DNA of 25,813 bases from Pseudomonadota bacterium (GCA_018661145.1 JABJIU010000153.1:1-25813), one strand, 5' to 3'. Shown: positions 7,089-15,974, counted from the stretch's first letter. A program made the numbers and translations. The notes: generated by a model not told the origin, from the sequence alone.

Positions 7089-9968
7089 CTACATCTGCCA
7101 GCTAAAGTGCATGCCGATCTCTCGGGGTTCCACAACAGTACCCCATGGCGCTGCTGTTCCCTCGCGTGGCGACCAGTTATGCAGCGCAGCCTCATCCAGC
7201 GCGTTCTGCACATAAAACGTGACCGTATACGCCTGGCTTGGCGAGCGCCAGTTAGCACGTAGATCCACCCTTGTGTACGCATCCACTGCGTAGGCGTCGA
7301 AGTTAGCCCGCTCGACATATTTCTCGCCGGTGTAAGTGGCTGTGGCCAGCAATTCCAGGCTCCCCCAGTCACCCGGCAACGGGGTGTCGTAGACAGCGGT
7401 CAGTGAGCCCTTGTGTTCCGGGCTGGACGGAAGTTGGTTGCCACCAAATTCCACCGGTGTGCCATCTCCCATAATCCACGTGAATGTTTGGTTACCGTCT
7501 GCATCAAGGTAAAAAACCTGCGCCCATGAGGTAGGTGCTCCTGGGATTGCGTAAGGATATGCCGATGCATAGTCACCCACGCTGGAATCCAACCAGTTGT
7601 AGAAACCGCGTAGGGTCAAACGATCAGATATGCTCCAGGCGCCTTCGAGCTCGATACCCTGAATCTCAGTTCCCGAGATTGCTGTGTTTTCGCCGGTGTA
7701 TGGTCCTCCCCCGGGATTCTGCAACTGTTCCGCTTCGGTACGAAGACGAGACGCGTATACCCAATAGCTGTCAAAGTCCTGGAAGAAATAGGTAGCCGAC
7801 AACTGAACTGCACCGTCAAAGTACAATCCCTTAATTCCCGTCTCGTAGTTGATGAGTTCCTCCGAGTCGAAGGAATAATCTCTCCCGGTCAGGTTGCCAT
7901 AGCCGCCGATACCACCGGCACGATAGCCCGTGGAGACCCGGCCGTAGATCAACCGGTCTTTGGGTGTTCGATACTCAACGCCGACATTCCAGGTAGTGTC
8001 GCCCCACTCCACGTCGTTCTTTGCCTCGAATCCGGTGATATCACCGTCGCGAACACCGATAGCAATAACAGCGACGCCATCGTTACAAACGTTTGCGCTG
8101 CAAAAACCGGAGCCGTCGCTCTCTACCGCAATTGGGTAGCCGTAGGAAACGTTACCTCTGCCTCGCGACTTTGTGTCCGTGTCGTCGCGCACACCGGCGA
8201 AGACTTTCCACGAGTCATTGAGGTCGTACTCGGCGTTGAAATAGAAGCCCGTCGTCTCATAGTCGACGCCACCGTAGAAGGCCCCGTTCTGGCCCATCGG
8301 GTTCGCCTCAAAGCTCGGATCTCCAGTGTTGGAGAAACTCGTCAGCTCGGGAGAGCCCGGACAGGCATAAACGGAGCCACCGGCATTTACCACAGCCATA
8401 GCATCCGAATTGGTGTACAGGCCTGCCAGTAAATGGCTGCCCTCTAGAAGCCCACCGGCACCTACGAGCCCGGGAAGCATCGCGTTACACGCGGCCGACG
8501 TGTCGGTAAAAGCCCAATCGTTGGAGCCGGAGCCGTAGTCGTAGCCTTGCCAGATGTACGGCTCTTCACCTTCAATGTAGACTGCGCCCATTGTGAAGTT
8601 GAAATTCCCGTCGAAGTTGGAGTAAAAGCTGATTTCATGACTCGTCTGTTCGGAGGTGAAGATATAGTGCGAACGGCTATCGAGGAAGGCCCCATTCCCA
8701 CCACCATCAAGCGCACAGTACGGACTGCTCTGACCCTCGATCAGCTGCCCGCTCAATACTTTTGGATGGTTGAACGGACAAACACCGCCACCGACCCGAC
8801 TCAATTGGTCGCTGTCGTTCAAGCTATCTTGCTTGGTATCACGCCAGCCAAATTTGTAGTTAATCGATAGCGCTTCAGTCAACGCAAACGTAACATCCAA
8901 CGACGCAGCCTCTGCAGCATTGTCGGTATAAATTGGCGCGTTGAGGGCGACCTCTTGTCGCAATTCATCGGCGTCACATATGATGCTCATTTCGTCACGG
9001 GTGCCATCCGAAAATGTGTTTGAACATCCCGCTACCGATGGCGACGCTTGTGTGCCGAAGTAGGGATTACGCTGGCATTCTGCAAGCCCGGTAATGGGAT
9101 TGACCGGACAATTGGGCGTCATCCCACCCATACCGTCGGGAACCAGGATGAATTCATCTACCGTATTGCGCGATGCCAAAGGCAGGGACACGCGTGGCGT
9201 TCCTGTATCCTTTTGATTGGAATATCTGGCAAGAACATCCCAACGATCATTCTGCCATCGCAACTGCGGTGCAAAGATGGTCTGATCCGGCTCACCACCG
9301 TCAGGACCGAGGCCCAGGTTCTTGATGATGCCATCGCCGACCATGTAGCTGGCACCTAAGCGGTAGCTGAAGCCTGAATCGCTGATGGGCCCACCGAACG
9401 CGACACGATAACGTTGCGTGGAAATATCGTTGATTTCCGCACGAACCCGCATGTCGAACTCGTCTGTGGGCTTTTTGGTATGGAAGTTAATGGAGCCTGA
9501 CATCGCGGATCGGCCGCCGGTGGTTCCCTGGGGACCACGCGCGACTTCAATACGATCTACATCGAATAGACCGTCAGTGCCGTAAGTCTGATCGGTATAG
9601 ACCCCATCTATGTAAACCGCGACGGATGTATCGCTGAAGAAGTTCACGGTTCGCTCGGACCCGATACCGCGCATATAGAAGTGATCGTCCTCACCCTTAC
9701 CACCACCCTGAGTTCGATTACCCATCTCGAGGCCGGGCACCAGGCTGACCAGATCATCGGCATTTTCCATGCCGAGTTGTTCAATCATTGCATCATTGAA
9801 ACCGGTGACGCTCATGGCTCGATCGAGGACGTTCATGTCGCCCCGTTCACCCTGAACGATAACTTCTTCAATGTACTTGCTGTCTTCTTCGCTTTCCTCA
9901 GCATAGGCGCTTGGCAATGCCAAACTCAGTGCCACGCCCATGGATAAGACCGTTAATGTTTTCTTCAT
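7089..9968 (-). CDS. TonB-dependent outer-membrane receptor
   Basis: A 959-aa receptor from the ATG at 9968, which has AAGGGGGT 6 nt upstream. Residues 1-22 are a signal peptide cleaved after an AYA motif. The mature N-terminus is acidic and contains the TonB-box-like YIEEVIVQGER. The plug domain follows, with the typical LVSLVPGLE, FYMRGIG, VAVYIDGVY, VDRIEVARGPQG and SGSINFHTKKP segments. The rest is the 22-stranded barrel with alternating aromatic strands (YRVAFGGPI, YGRVSTGYRAGG, FYVQNALDEAAL) and a C-terminal aromatic-rich strand ending FSWQM. These receptors import scarce or large ligands across the outer membrane with TonB-ExbBD energy. The style is that of the siderophore/carbohydrate/aromatic-compound receptors common in Proteobacteria, and the ligand cannot be read from sequence. 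It is first in the minus-strand unit with the haloperoxidase lipoprotein 72 nt downstream. Confidence 0.95.
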   Translation of the reverse strand: MKKTLTVLSMGVALSLALPSAYAEESEEDSKYIEEVIVQGERGDMNVLDRAMSVTGFNDAMIEQLGMENADDLVSLVPGLEMGNRTQGGGKGEDDHFYMRGIGSERTVNFFSDTSVAVYIDGVYTDQTYGTDGLFDVDRIEVARGPQGTTGGRSAMSGSINFHTKKPTDEFDMRVRAEINDISTQRYRVAFGGPISDSGFSYRLGASYMVGDGIIKNLGLGPDGGEPDQTIFAPQLRWQNDRWDVLARYSNQKDTGTPRVSLPLASRNTVDEFILVPDGMGGMTPNCPVNPITGLAECQRNPYFGTQASPSVAGCSNTFSDGTRDEMSIICDADELRQEVALNAPIYTDNAAEAASLDVTFALTEALSINYKFGWRDTKQDSLNDSDQLSRVGGGVCPFNHPKVLSGQLIEGQSSPYCALDGGGNGAFLDSRSHYIFTSEQTSHEISFYSNFDGNFNFTMGAVYIEGEEPYIWQGYDYGSGSNDWAFTDTSAACNAMLPGLVGAGGLLEGSHLLAGLYTNSDAMAVVNAGGSVYACPGSPELTSFSNTGDPSFEANPMGQNGAFYGGVDYETTGFYFNAEYDLNDSWKVFAGVRDDTDTKSRGRGNVSYGYPIAVESDGSGFCSANVCNDGVAVIAIGVRDGDITGFEAKNDVEWGDTTWNVGVEYRTPKDRLIYGRVSTGYRAGGIGGYGNLTGRDYSFDSEELINYETGIKGLYFDGAVQLSATYFFQDFDSYWVYASRLRTEAEQLQNPGGGPYTGENTAISGTEIQGIELEGAWSISDRLTLRGFYNWLDSSVGDYASAYPYAIPGAPTSWAQVFYLDADGNQTFTWIMGDGTPVEFGGNQLPSSPEHKGSLTAVYDTPLPGDWGSLELLATATYTGEKYVERANFDAYAVDAYTRVDLRANWRSPSQAYTVTFYVQNALDEAALHNWSPREGTAAPWGTVVEPREIGMHFSWQM

Positions 9969-9981
9969 GCTAGACCCCCTT

Positions 9982-10004
9982 AATGAATCGCTAAAATGAA
10001 TCGC
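9982..10004. repeat. 10-bp direct repeat in the TonB receptor leader
   Basis: AATGAATCGC occurs at 9982-9991 and again at 9995-10004, 13 nt apart, immediately upstream of the receptor's Shine-Dalgarno sequence. It could be a binding site acting on the leader, or chance. Confidence 0.4.
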
Positions 10005-10314
10005 CCAAATCCTTTGATTTGTGACTTCATAGCACCTACCGCTAGACAAACTTAGGCCAAGCTCAAATATTTTGCAATTTTGGCCGAGAAAGAGTCTCCC
10101 CAAAAAATCGGACACCCTCGATCGTCCCTCAATGGCTTTGCCCATGACGTTGATAGCGATAACAACGTTCAGCCGGTATATTCGTCGACGCGACGGCACA
10201 CAACGATGCTCTGCCAGGCTGCTGATGAGGCAACTGCATTTCTTCTCAGATGCGGCTCAATTGCGGCCTTGGACCGAGTATTGGGTGAATTTTGACCGCG
10301 GGGTTTTGTCAGAC

Positions 10315-10328
10315 CCTGTCGCGACAGG
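10315..10328. promoter_or_regulatory. 14-bp perfect palindrome, possible operator
   Basis: CCTGTCGCGACAGG is fully self-complementary and lies about 180 nt upstream of the efflux adaptor start, inside the divergent control region. Perfect palindromes of this size at such places often bind dimeric repressors, for example TetR-type regulators of efflux genes. No regulator gene is visible in the window. Confidence 0.35.
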
Positions 10329-10350
10329 TAAGATCACGCCTTCTTATGCC

Positions 10351-10380
10351 CACTTGGCCCCAGTTGGCCCCAGTTGGCCC
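10351..10380. repeat. Threefold 10-bp tandem repeat in the control region
   Basis: Three adjacent 10-mers read CACTTGGCCC, CAGTTGGCCC, CAGTTGGCCC. The 10-bp period places the TTGGCCC cores on the same face of the helix. It lies 22 bp downstream of the 14-bp palindrome. Confidence 0.6.
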
Positions 10381-10422
10381 CACGATGATAATGCGAGGTA
10401 GACGTTGGACGCACTTGGACTG

Positions 10423-10515
10423 ATGGACCGATACACCATCGAAGATATACTCGAGTTGCCCCAGATCAGCTGCCGGAAGGTATTTAGTCTGAGTTTTGCA
10501 GATTGCCAATGCTGA
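10423..10515 (+). other. Short ORF overlapping the adaptor start; relic or leader peptide
   Basis: A 30-codon ORF starting MDRYTIEDILELPQIS overlaps the adaptor ATG by a few bases in another frame. The first half resembles the N-terminus of some S9-family peptidases (...TxEDxLxLxxxSDPxxSPDG), but the match stops after about 15 residues. No clear ribosome binding site precedes it. It may be a fossil of a former gene or a coincidence. Confidence 0.2.
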
Positions 10516-11654
10516 GAAAATTTGCCCTCCCCATCATTGTCCTTCTGGGTGCCCTGCTGATCACCAGTTGGTTGATTGTGCAACGTCCGGTACCGGCGCA
10601 GAAACGGCCAGATCCGCCCGTACTGCTTGTTGATGCCATTGTAGCTGAACTGGCCTCCGTGCGACTGAAGGTCCATGCCCTGGGTAGCGTTACACCGCGC
10701 ACCGAGACCAGCCTGACCGGTGAAGTGGCTGGCCAGATTGTCGAGGTATTTCCCCAATTTGTCAGCGGCGGATTCTTCAAGCGTGGTGATGTGCTGGTGA
10801 AGATCGACGACCGCACCTATCGCGCCGAAGTGAAACGCTCACAGGCCGCGGTGGCGGCGGCAGAAACGCTTATCACTCGCGAACAAGGGCTGTCGGACTA
10901 TGCGCTACAGGACTGGCACCGATTGAATCCCGACAAAGAAGCGACAGATCTCGCGCTTCGCAAACCACAACTGGCAGAAGCGAGAGCCAACCTGCAGTCT
11001 GCGCTCGCTGACCTTGAACGAAAAGAAGGAGACCTCGAAAGAACGGTGGTTCGTGCACCTTATGACGGCATGATTCGGCAGAAACTCGCTGATGTCGGAC
11101 AGTTTGTCGGTGCGGGCACGCAGCTGGCAGTCATTTTTGCATCCGACGTTGCTGAAATACGCTTGCCGTTGCCAGACAAGGATCTGCCCTTTGTTGACCT
11201 CAAGGCGCAGCCACCGGTAGAAGTCACGGCCAATATTGGCGGCACTGACTACTACTGGCGCGGTAAGATTGTGCGCACCGAAGGCGTATTTGACCAGCAA
11301 AGTCGTGTTTTGTACGTCGTCGCGCAAGTAGCTGATCCCTACAACCAGGACGGCGAGAGCTGGGCCTATCCACTGCGGATTGGCACATTCGTCGGGGCGA
11401 ACATCGAGGGACGTCGTGCCGATAACCTTGTCGTGTTACCCAGAAGTGCATTGCGACGGGACAACAGGGTGTGGACCATTGATTCAAACAATCTCCTGGT
11501 ACCGAAAACAGTCAGCGTCCTTCGGACCGATGCATCCAGCGTGTACATCAATAGTGGCCTTGAAGACAACGAATTAGTCTGCCTGACGCTGCTTGAGAAT
11601 CCTCTGCCCGGTACTGTCGTCCGTCATGTTGAAGCCGAGCAGAACCAACCGTGA
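10509..11654 (+). CDS. RND efflux periplasmic adaptor subunit (HlyD/MFP family)
   Basis: About 381 aa from the ATG at 10509; an in-frame TTG lies two codons upstream. The ribosome binding site is weak. Residues about 5-22 form an uncleaved membrane anchor or signal (LRKFALPIIVLLGALLI). The order is typical of membrane fusion proteins: a first half-lipoyl segment (GSVTPRTETSLTGEVAGQI), FVSGGFFKRGDVLVKID, a short alpha-hairpin (about 100-175, rich in Ala, Glu and Arg), the second lipoyl half (VRAPYDGMIRQKLADVGQFV), then beta-barrel and membrane-proximal domains. It links the inner-membrane RND pump to an outer-membrane channel. Its stop overlaps the start of the permease gene by 4 nt, so the two are translationally coupled. 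No outer-membrane factor gene is nearby, so a shared TolC-like channel is likely. Confidence 0.93.
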   Translation: MLRKFALPIIVLLGALLITSWLIVQRPVPAQKRPDPPVLLVDAIVAELASVRLKVHALGSVTPRTETSLTGEVAGQIVEVFPQFVSGGFFKRGDVLVKIDDRTYRAEVKRSQAAVAAAETLITREQGLSDYALQDWHRLNPDKEATDLALRKPQLAEARANLQSALADLERKEGDLERTVVRAPYDGMIRQKLADVGQFVGAGTQLAVIFASDVAEIRLPLPDKDLPFVDLKAQPPVEVTANIGGTDYYWRGKIVRTEGVFDQQSRVLYVVAQVADPYNQDGESWAYPLRIGTFVGANIEGRRADNLVVLPRSALRRDNRVWTIDSNNLLVPKTVSVLRTDASSVYINSGLEDNELVCLTLLENPLPGTVVRHVEAEQNQP

Positions 11655-14600
11655 TTGATACTCATACTGGTCTCATCGCCTGGTTCGCGCGCAATCACGT
11701 CGCTGCCAACCTGCTAATGCTCGTTATCCTTGTTGGGGGACTGGCATCTGTCGCGCAGATACGAATTCAAGCCAATCCGGACATCGAACCGAACACCATC
11801 AGTATCCAGGTTCCTTACCCCGGCGCGGCGCCTGGCGAAGTCGAATCAGCGGTTGTGGCGCGTATAGAAGAGTCCTTGCGTGATGTGAAGGGCATCGAGG
11901 AAATGCGGTCCTTTGCCCGAGAGGGACGTGGCTCAATCAATCTGTCGATCGAAAGCGATTACGATCCGCAAGTCGCCATGGACGAGGTCAAGTTGGCAAT
12001 CGACCGGGTTGCCTCACTGCCTGTCGAGTCCGAACGGCCGATCATCTCACGCAGCTTCAAACAGTTCAGCGCGGTAAACGTGCAAATCTCCGGTGATCTG
12101 GATGAACGCGGCATGAAAATGCTGGCGCAACAGGTGCGTGGTGAAATACTGGATCTGCCCAGCGTTACGAAAGCCGAGTTGGCAGGCTCCCGAGGTTACC
12201 AGATCAGCGTTGAGGTCACTGAAGCCACACTGCGCAAGTATGGTTTGACATTGAGCGACGTTGCACAGGCAATCCGCACATCTTCGGTCGACCTCGGTGC
12301 CGGCTCCATCAGAACCGATGCCGGAGACATCCTGTTGCGCACCCAGGGCCAGGTCTACGTGGGCACCGAGTTTGAGGACCTGGTGCTCTTGACCAGAGCC
12401 GACGGTACGCGGTTAACGCTGGGTGACATCGCAATCGTCAATGATGGTTTTGTAGACCAGCGCTTCTTTTCCCTGTTCAACGGCAAACCCAGTATCGGCA
12501 TCAACATCACGGCGGTCGGCGAACAGAACCAGATCGAAATCTCGAAGGAAGTGAAAGACTACATTGCGGAACGAAAGAAAACGCTGCCGCCCGGGATCTA
12601 CATGGACACCTGGCGTGACAGTACCGAGTTCCTGTCAGCGACACTGGACATCATGCTTTCCAACATGATGTTTGGCATTGCGCTGGTGATTGTGGTGCTC
12701 GGGATTTTCCTGCGTTTCCAGTTGGCATTCTGGGTGATGTTAGGCATACCAATCGCCTTCCTCGGCGCGTTTGCACTGCTGCCGTTAACAGGGGGCTCGA
12801 TCAACATGATCAGTTTGTTTGGCTTCATTCTCGTGCTGGGCATCGTTGTGGATGACGCCATCATTATCGGTGAGAGCGTGCAGACATCACTGGAAGATGA
12901 AGGCTACAGTGTGGACTCGGTGATCAGGGGCGCAAGGAGGGTGGCGGTACCAGCCACTTTCGGCGTGCTGACCACCATCGCAACTTTCCTCCCACTGCTT
13001 TTTGTCCCGGGTAGTTTTGGTGCGGTGCCAGCGGCCCTCGGTTGGGTCGTCGTCCTGTGCCTTGTGTTCTCTCTCATTGAATCAAAGCTGATCCTGCCGG
13101 CACACCTGACCAGCCTGAAGCCGCTAGGTAATCACGGCGACAGCGGTACCCTCGCGCGCACGCAACAACGGTTCTCGCTCGGCTTCAGACAACTGATTCG
13201 TCAGTATTATGCACCCTTCCTTGAGCGCGCGCTCAAGGCACGCTATTTGACGGCGGCGGTATTCGTCGGCATGTTGATCGTGGCTATTGGCCTGGTAGTC
13301 AGCCCCTATGTCAGGACAGTGATGTTCCCCGACATCAGTGATGATTCTATCTCGGCCAGGGTGGAGATGTCTGAAGGTACATCATCGGCGCAGACAGTGA
13401 AGGTAGTAAGTGAAGTCACTGACAAACTGGTCATGCTGAATGACGAAAGGCCCAAGAGCGAGAAGTTTCTGGTGAATTTTGCTGCCTGGACCTCCGAGAC
13501 CAATGGCAGCATCCAGGTCGAACTTGCCAAGGGCGATCACATTGTGCCAACCGAGGTGGCGGAAGCGTGGCGCAATGCAGTCGGCGACATCGTCGGTGCC
13601 CGTAAGCTTGCGTTCTCTGGTGCGCAAAGGTCGCATGGGGGTGGCGGCGACATGAGCTTCAAGCTGCTCGGTTCAACGCCACGGGAATTGAAGGCGGCGG
13701 CTGAATACCTGCAACAACACCTGCGCACCTATGACGGCGTTTACCAGGTGGAGAACAGCGCCGAGGGTTCGATCCCGGAAATGAACATCAACATCTTGCC
13801 AAATGGAGAGGCGCTCGGCCTGACGCTCGGCGTTCTGGCGCAACAGGTTCGCGCCGCATTCTATGGCGTAGAGGCCCAGCGCTTGCAACGCAACTCAGAG
13901 GAGATTCGGGTTCTGATCCGATACCCGGCGTCAGATAGAAACTCGCTTGGCAACCTGGAATCAATGTACATACGTGCACCGACTGGAGAACTGGTGCCCT
14001 TTTCCGCCGTGGCCGAGATTAGCGAACGTGTGAGCCCGTCAGTGATAACCCGAATCGATGGTGATCGTTCTGTTGAAGTATCCGCAGGCATCGACTTCGC
14101 CGTGGTGCGCCCCGGAGACATTGTGCGTGATATCGATTCAGACGCATTTCGTCGTGAGCTGGCGAGCCGCTTTCCCAGTGTCCGACTTGAAATGAGTGGC
14201 GCAACCGAACTGGAACGGGAACTGCTCATTGGCATCCTATACGGCGGGGTTTTTGGTTTATTCGCGATCTACGCGTTGATGGCAGTACCACTGCGGTCGT
14301 ACCTGCAACCGCTCATAATCATGAGCGTCATCCCATTTGGCATGATCGGTGCGATGGTCGGGCATTTGCTGATTGGCATTCCCTTTAGCGCCCTGTCGCT
14401 CTTTGGCCTTGTGGCACTGGCGGGTGTAGTAGTCAACGACAGCATCATCATGGTTGATTCGATCAACCAGCACGTTGCGGCAGGACTTCCGGTGAAGGAT
14501 TCCGTGATCAAGTCTGGCATGTCACGCTTCCGGGCAATCACGTTGACGTCACTGACAACTTTCTTCGGTTTGATACCCATCCTGTTGGAGACCAGCGTGA

Positions 14601-14767
14601 CCGCCCAGATTGTGATTCCCATGGCGATATCGCTCGCGTTCGGCATCCTGTTCGCAACCCTGATCACGCTTGTCCTGCTCCCCTGCCTCTGCCTCATCCT
14701 GGATGACCTGAAGCGAGTCGGGAGTGGCTCCGTATCCGATGTTCCAATCGTCAAACAGGGCACATGA
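11651..14767 (+). CDS. RND-family efflux permease (AcrB/HAE1-like)
   Basis: A 1038-aa inner-membrane pump starting with GTG at 11651, overlapping the adaptor stop in GTGA. Residues 10-30 are TM1 (WFARNHVAANLLMLVILVGG). A large periplasmic loop carries the RND porter motif (PGAAPGEVESAVVARIEESL, conserved in this superfamily). TM2-TM6 follow at about 335-480, with the proton-relay acidic pair in TM4 (GIVVDDAIIIGE). A second loop and TM7-TM12 complete the duplicated fold, with TM10 reading VVNDSIIMVDSIN. The AcrB TM10 lysine is not visible at the expected place, as in several related subfamilies. It exports hydrophobic or amphiphilic compounds by proton antiport. The substrate is not predictable. 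Its length matches the family. Confidence 0.95.
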   Translation: MIDTHTGLIAWFARNHVAANLLMLVILVGGLASVAQIRIQANPDIEPNTISIQVPYPGAAPGEVESAVVARIEESLRDVKGIEEMRSFAREGRGSINLSIESDYDPQVAMDEVKLAIDRVASLPVESERPIISRSFKQFSAVNVQISGDLDERGMKMLAQQVRGEILDLPSVTKAELAGSRGYQISVEVTEATLRKYGLTLSDVAQAIRTSSVDLGAGSIRTDAGDILLRTQGQVYVGTEFEDLVLLTRADGTRLTLGDIAIVNDGFVDQRFFSLFNGKPSIGINITAVGEQNQIEISKEVKDYIAERKKTLPPGIYMDTWRDSTEFLSATLDIMLSNMMFGIALVIVVLGIFLRFQLAFWVMLGIPIAFLGAFALLPLTGGSINMISLFGFILVLGIVVDDAIIIGESVQTSLEDEGYSVDSVIRGARRVAVPATFGVLTTIATFLPLLFVPGSFGAVPAALGWVVVLCLVFSLIESKLILPAHLTSLKPLGNHGDSGTLARTQQRFSLGFRQLIRQYYAPFLERALKARYLTAAVFVGMLIVAIGLVVSPYVRTVMFPDISDDSISARVEMSEGTSSAQTVKVVSEVTDKLVMLNDERPKSEKFLVNFAAWTSETNGSIQVELAKGDHIVPTEVAEAWRNAVGDIVGARKLAFSGAQRSHGGGGDMSFKLLGSTPRELKAAAEYLQQHLRTYDGVYQVENSAEGSIPEMNINILPNGEALGLTLGVLAQQVRAAFYGVEAQRLQRNSEEIRVLIRYPASDRNSLGNLESMYIRAPTGELVPFSAVAEISERVSPSVITRIDGDRSVEVSAGIDFAVVRPGDIVRDIDSDAFRRELASRFPSVRLEMSGATELERELLIGILYGGVFGLFAIYALMAVPLRSYLQPLIIMSVIPFGMIGAMVGHLLIGIPFSALSLFGLVALAGVVVNDSIIMVDSINQHVAAGLPVKDSVIKSGMSRFRAITLTSLTTFFGLIPILLETSVTAQIVIPMAISLAFGILFATLITLVLLPCLCLILDDLKRVGSGSVSDVPIVKQGT

Positions 14768-14813
14768 TGACTATATCGGGATCTCCCGGATAACCAGAGG
14801 AGGAACTCTAACA

Positions 14814-14920
14814 ATGGCTCGCAAACCCAACATAGTCTTCCTGTTTTCTGATCAACAGCGCGTGATGTCGTAGACCTCTATGGCTCAGCATCGGTACACA
14901 TGCTGTCGCCACTTCCGTAA
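14814..14920 (+). pseudogene. Frameshifted N-terminal relic of a sulfatase
   Basis: An ATG at 14814 with a strong AGAGGAGG ribosome binding site opens MARKPNIVFLFSDQQR, the hallmark N-terminus of type I sulfatases, including the first metal-binding Asp. The frame then meets TAG at 14871. Moving to the frame that starts at 14864 restores the family sequence DVVDLYGSASVHM, so one base appears to be lost around 14862. This second frame stops at 14918-14920 and nothing after it looks like sulfatase; the CxPxR active-site region is missing. It lies 46 nt after the RND permease stop, so an intact sulfatase was probably once downstream of that pump. Confidence 0.8.
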
Positions 14921-14952
14921 ACAGACCGGTCTGGATTGAAACTACCCGATGA

Positions 14953-15936
14953 TCAGAGAGGATCACCGAGATTGAGTAAGTCATCGCGCATACTCTGAAC
15001 CTCTTCAGCATCCAGTTGCACAGCTCCGGCGCCAGCATTCATAACACCCTGTTCAACATTTCGCGTCCCACAGAGCACATGGGTTGCGCCAGACTGGGCT
15101 GCAGTCCAGGCAATGGCCAACTGTGAGACTGTACACTGGTGCTTTTCCTTCAGGTCAGACCAACTGGTGAACATCTCACCCAGACGGCGTCGGTTCTCTG
15201 GTTTGAACCAGGGTAACCAGGGACCAGCATCCCTGCGGAAATCACCGTCTTCAAACACGTAATCCGGGCCAAACTTACCAGAGAGCAGACCCTGTTCAAG
15301 TGAACTGTAGGTAATCGTGGCAATATTGTGTTCCTCGCAGTAGGGGAGAATGTCTTCCTCCATCTGGCGGGAGAGCATACTGTAGCGAAACTGATCGCTG
15401 GCAAGGTCACCGGACGCCCGGTAGGTTTCAAGCTGTTCAGGTGACACGTTGGAAACACCAATGGCGCGTATCTTGCCCTGCTTCTTGAGATCCATCAGAC
15501 AGCCCATGGTTTCCGCAATGGGTGTTGCTTCCGGTGGAATAGATGGTTTATGCACCTGCATCAGATCAATCGTGTCCACCCCCAGGCGTCTCAGGCTGTT
15601 TTCGACTTCTACCCGGATGGTATCAGGCCGCAGGCTGACGCGGACGTCTTTGCCATCTTTTGAGCCATTGGGTGAGCCCCGACCGTCTTCCCACCAGATG
15701 CCGCATTTGGTGGCAATAACGACCTGATCGCGTCGGTCCCGGATGGCCCGGCCAACCACTACTTCACTGTGACCCCAGCCGTAAGAAGGTGCTGTGTCGA
15801 TCAGCGTGACGCCAAGATCCAGTGCCGCCTGAATACCTTTGATGGATTCTTTGTCGTCGCCGTGACCAGTTACATAGGTGCCAAGGCCAACAATGGACGC
15901 CTCGATACCTGAATTCCCAAGTTTTCTATATTGCAT
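14953..15936 (-). CDS. Aldo/keto reductase
   Basis: A 327-aa cytoplasmic NAD(P)H-dependent oxidoreductase of the AKR superfamily with a TIM-barrel fold. The catalytic tetrad is visible: D47 in LIDTAP, Y52 in SYGWGHSE, K77 in IATKCG and H129 in MQVHKP. IGVSNVSPEQL and the C-terminal HVLCGTRN cofactor-binding segment are also typical. The sequence resembles the AKR11/AKR12-like bacterial group often annotated as general stress or sugar-aldehyde reductases. The ATG at 15936 has only a weak purine-rich stretch upstream. It is a single gene whose neighbours on both sides are gene relics, so it has no operon partner to suggest a substrate. Confidence 0.93.
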   Translation of the reverse strand: MQYRKLGNSGIEASIVGLGTYVTGHGDDKESIKGIQAALDLGVTLIDTAPSYGWGHSEVVVGRAIRDRRDQVVIATKCGIWWEDGRGSPNGSKDGKDVRVSLRPDTIRVEVENSLRRLGVDTIDLMQVHKPSIPPEATPIAETMGCLMDLKKQGKIRAIGVSNVSPEQLETYRASGDLASDQFRYSMLSRQMEEDILPYCEEHNIATITYSSLEQGLLSGKFGPDYVFEDGDFRRDAGPWLPWFKPENRRRLGEMFTSWSDLKEKHQCTVSQLAIAWTAAQSGATHVLCGTRNVEQGVMNAGAGAVQLDAEEVQSMRDDLLNLGDPL

Positions 15937-15974
15937 CTTCCGCCACTTTTATGCTTTTTCAAGCCTGGCCCTGA

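Larger units (their letters stand above)
9969..10508. other. Divergent 540-nt control region between receptor and efflux genes
   Basis: No convincing gene is present. The region must hold the promoters for the receptor unit (leftward) and the efflux pair (rightward), but I see no clear -35/-10 pair on either side. It contains a 10-bp direct repeat just before the receptor's ribosome binding site, a perfect 14-bp palindrome, a threefold 10-bp repeat and a 30-codon ORF of doubtful meaning, each listed separately. Confidence 0.6.

Noticed and set aside
9969..10199. Upstream extension of the TonB receptor frame
   Set aside because: A proper signal peptide with a strong ribosome binding site begins at 9968; the upstream codons look like untranslated leader.
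10072..10401. Overlapping plus-strand ORFs in the divergent region
   Set aside because: Low-complexity and unlike any protein; they run through the tandem repeat and lack ribosome binding sites.
14770..14795. Inverted repeat after the RND permease (CGGGATCTCCCG) as a terminator
   Set aside because: The loop would be only two bases and no T-tract follows.
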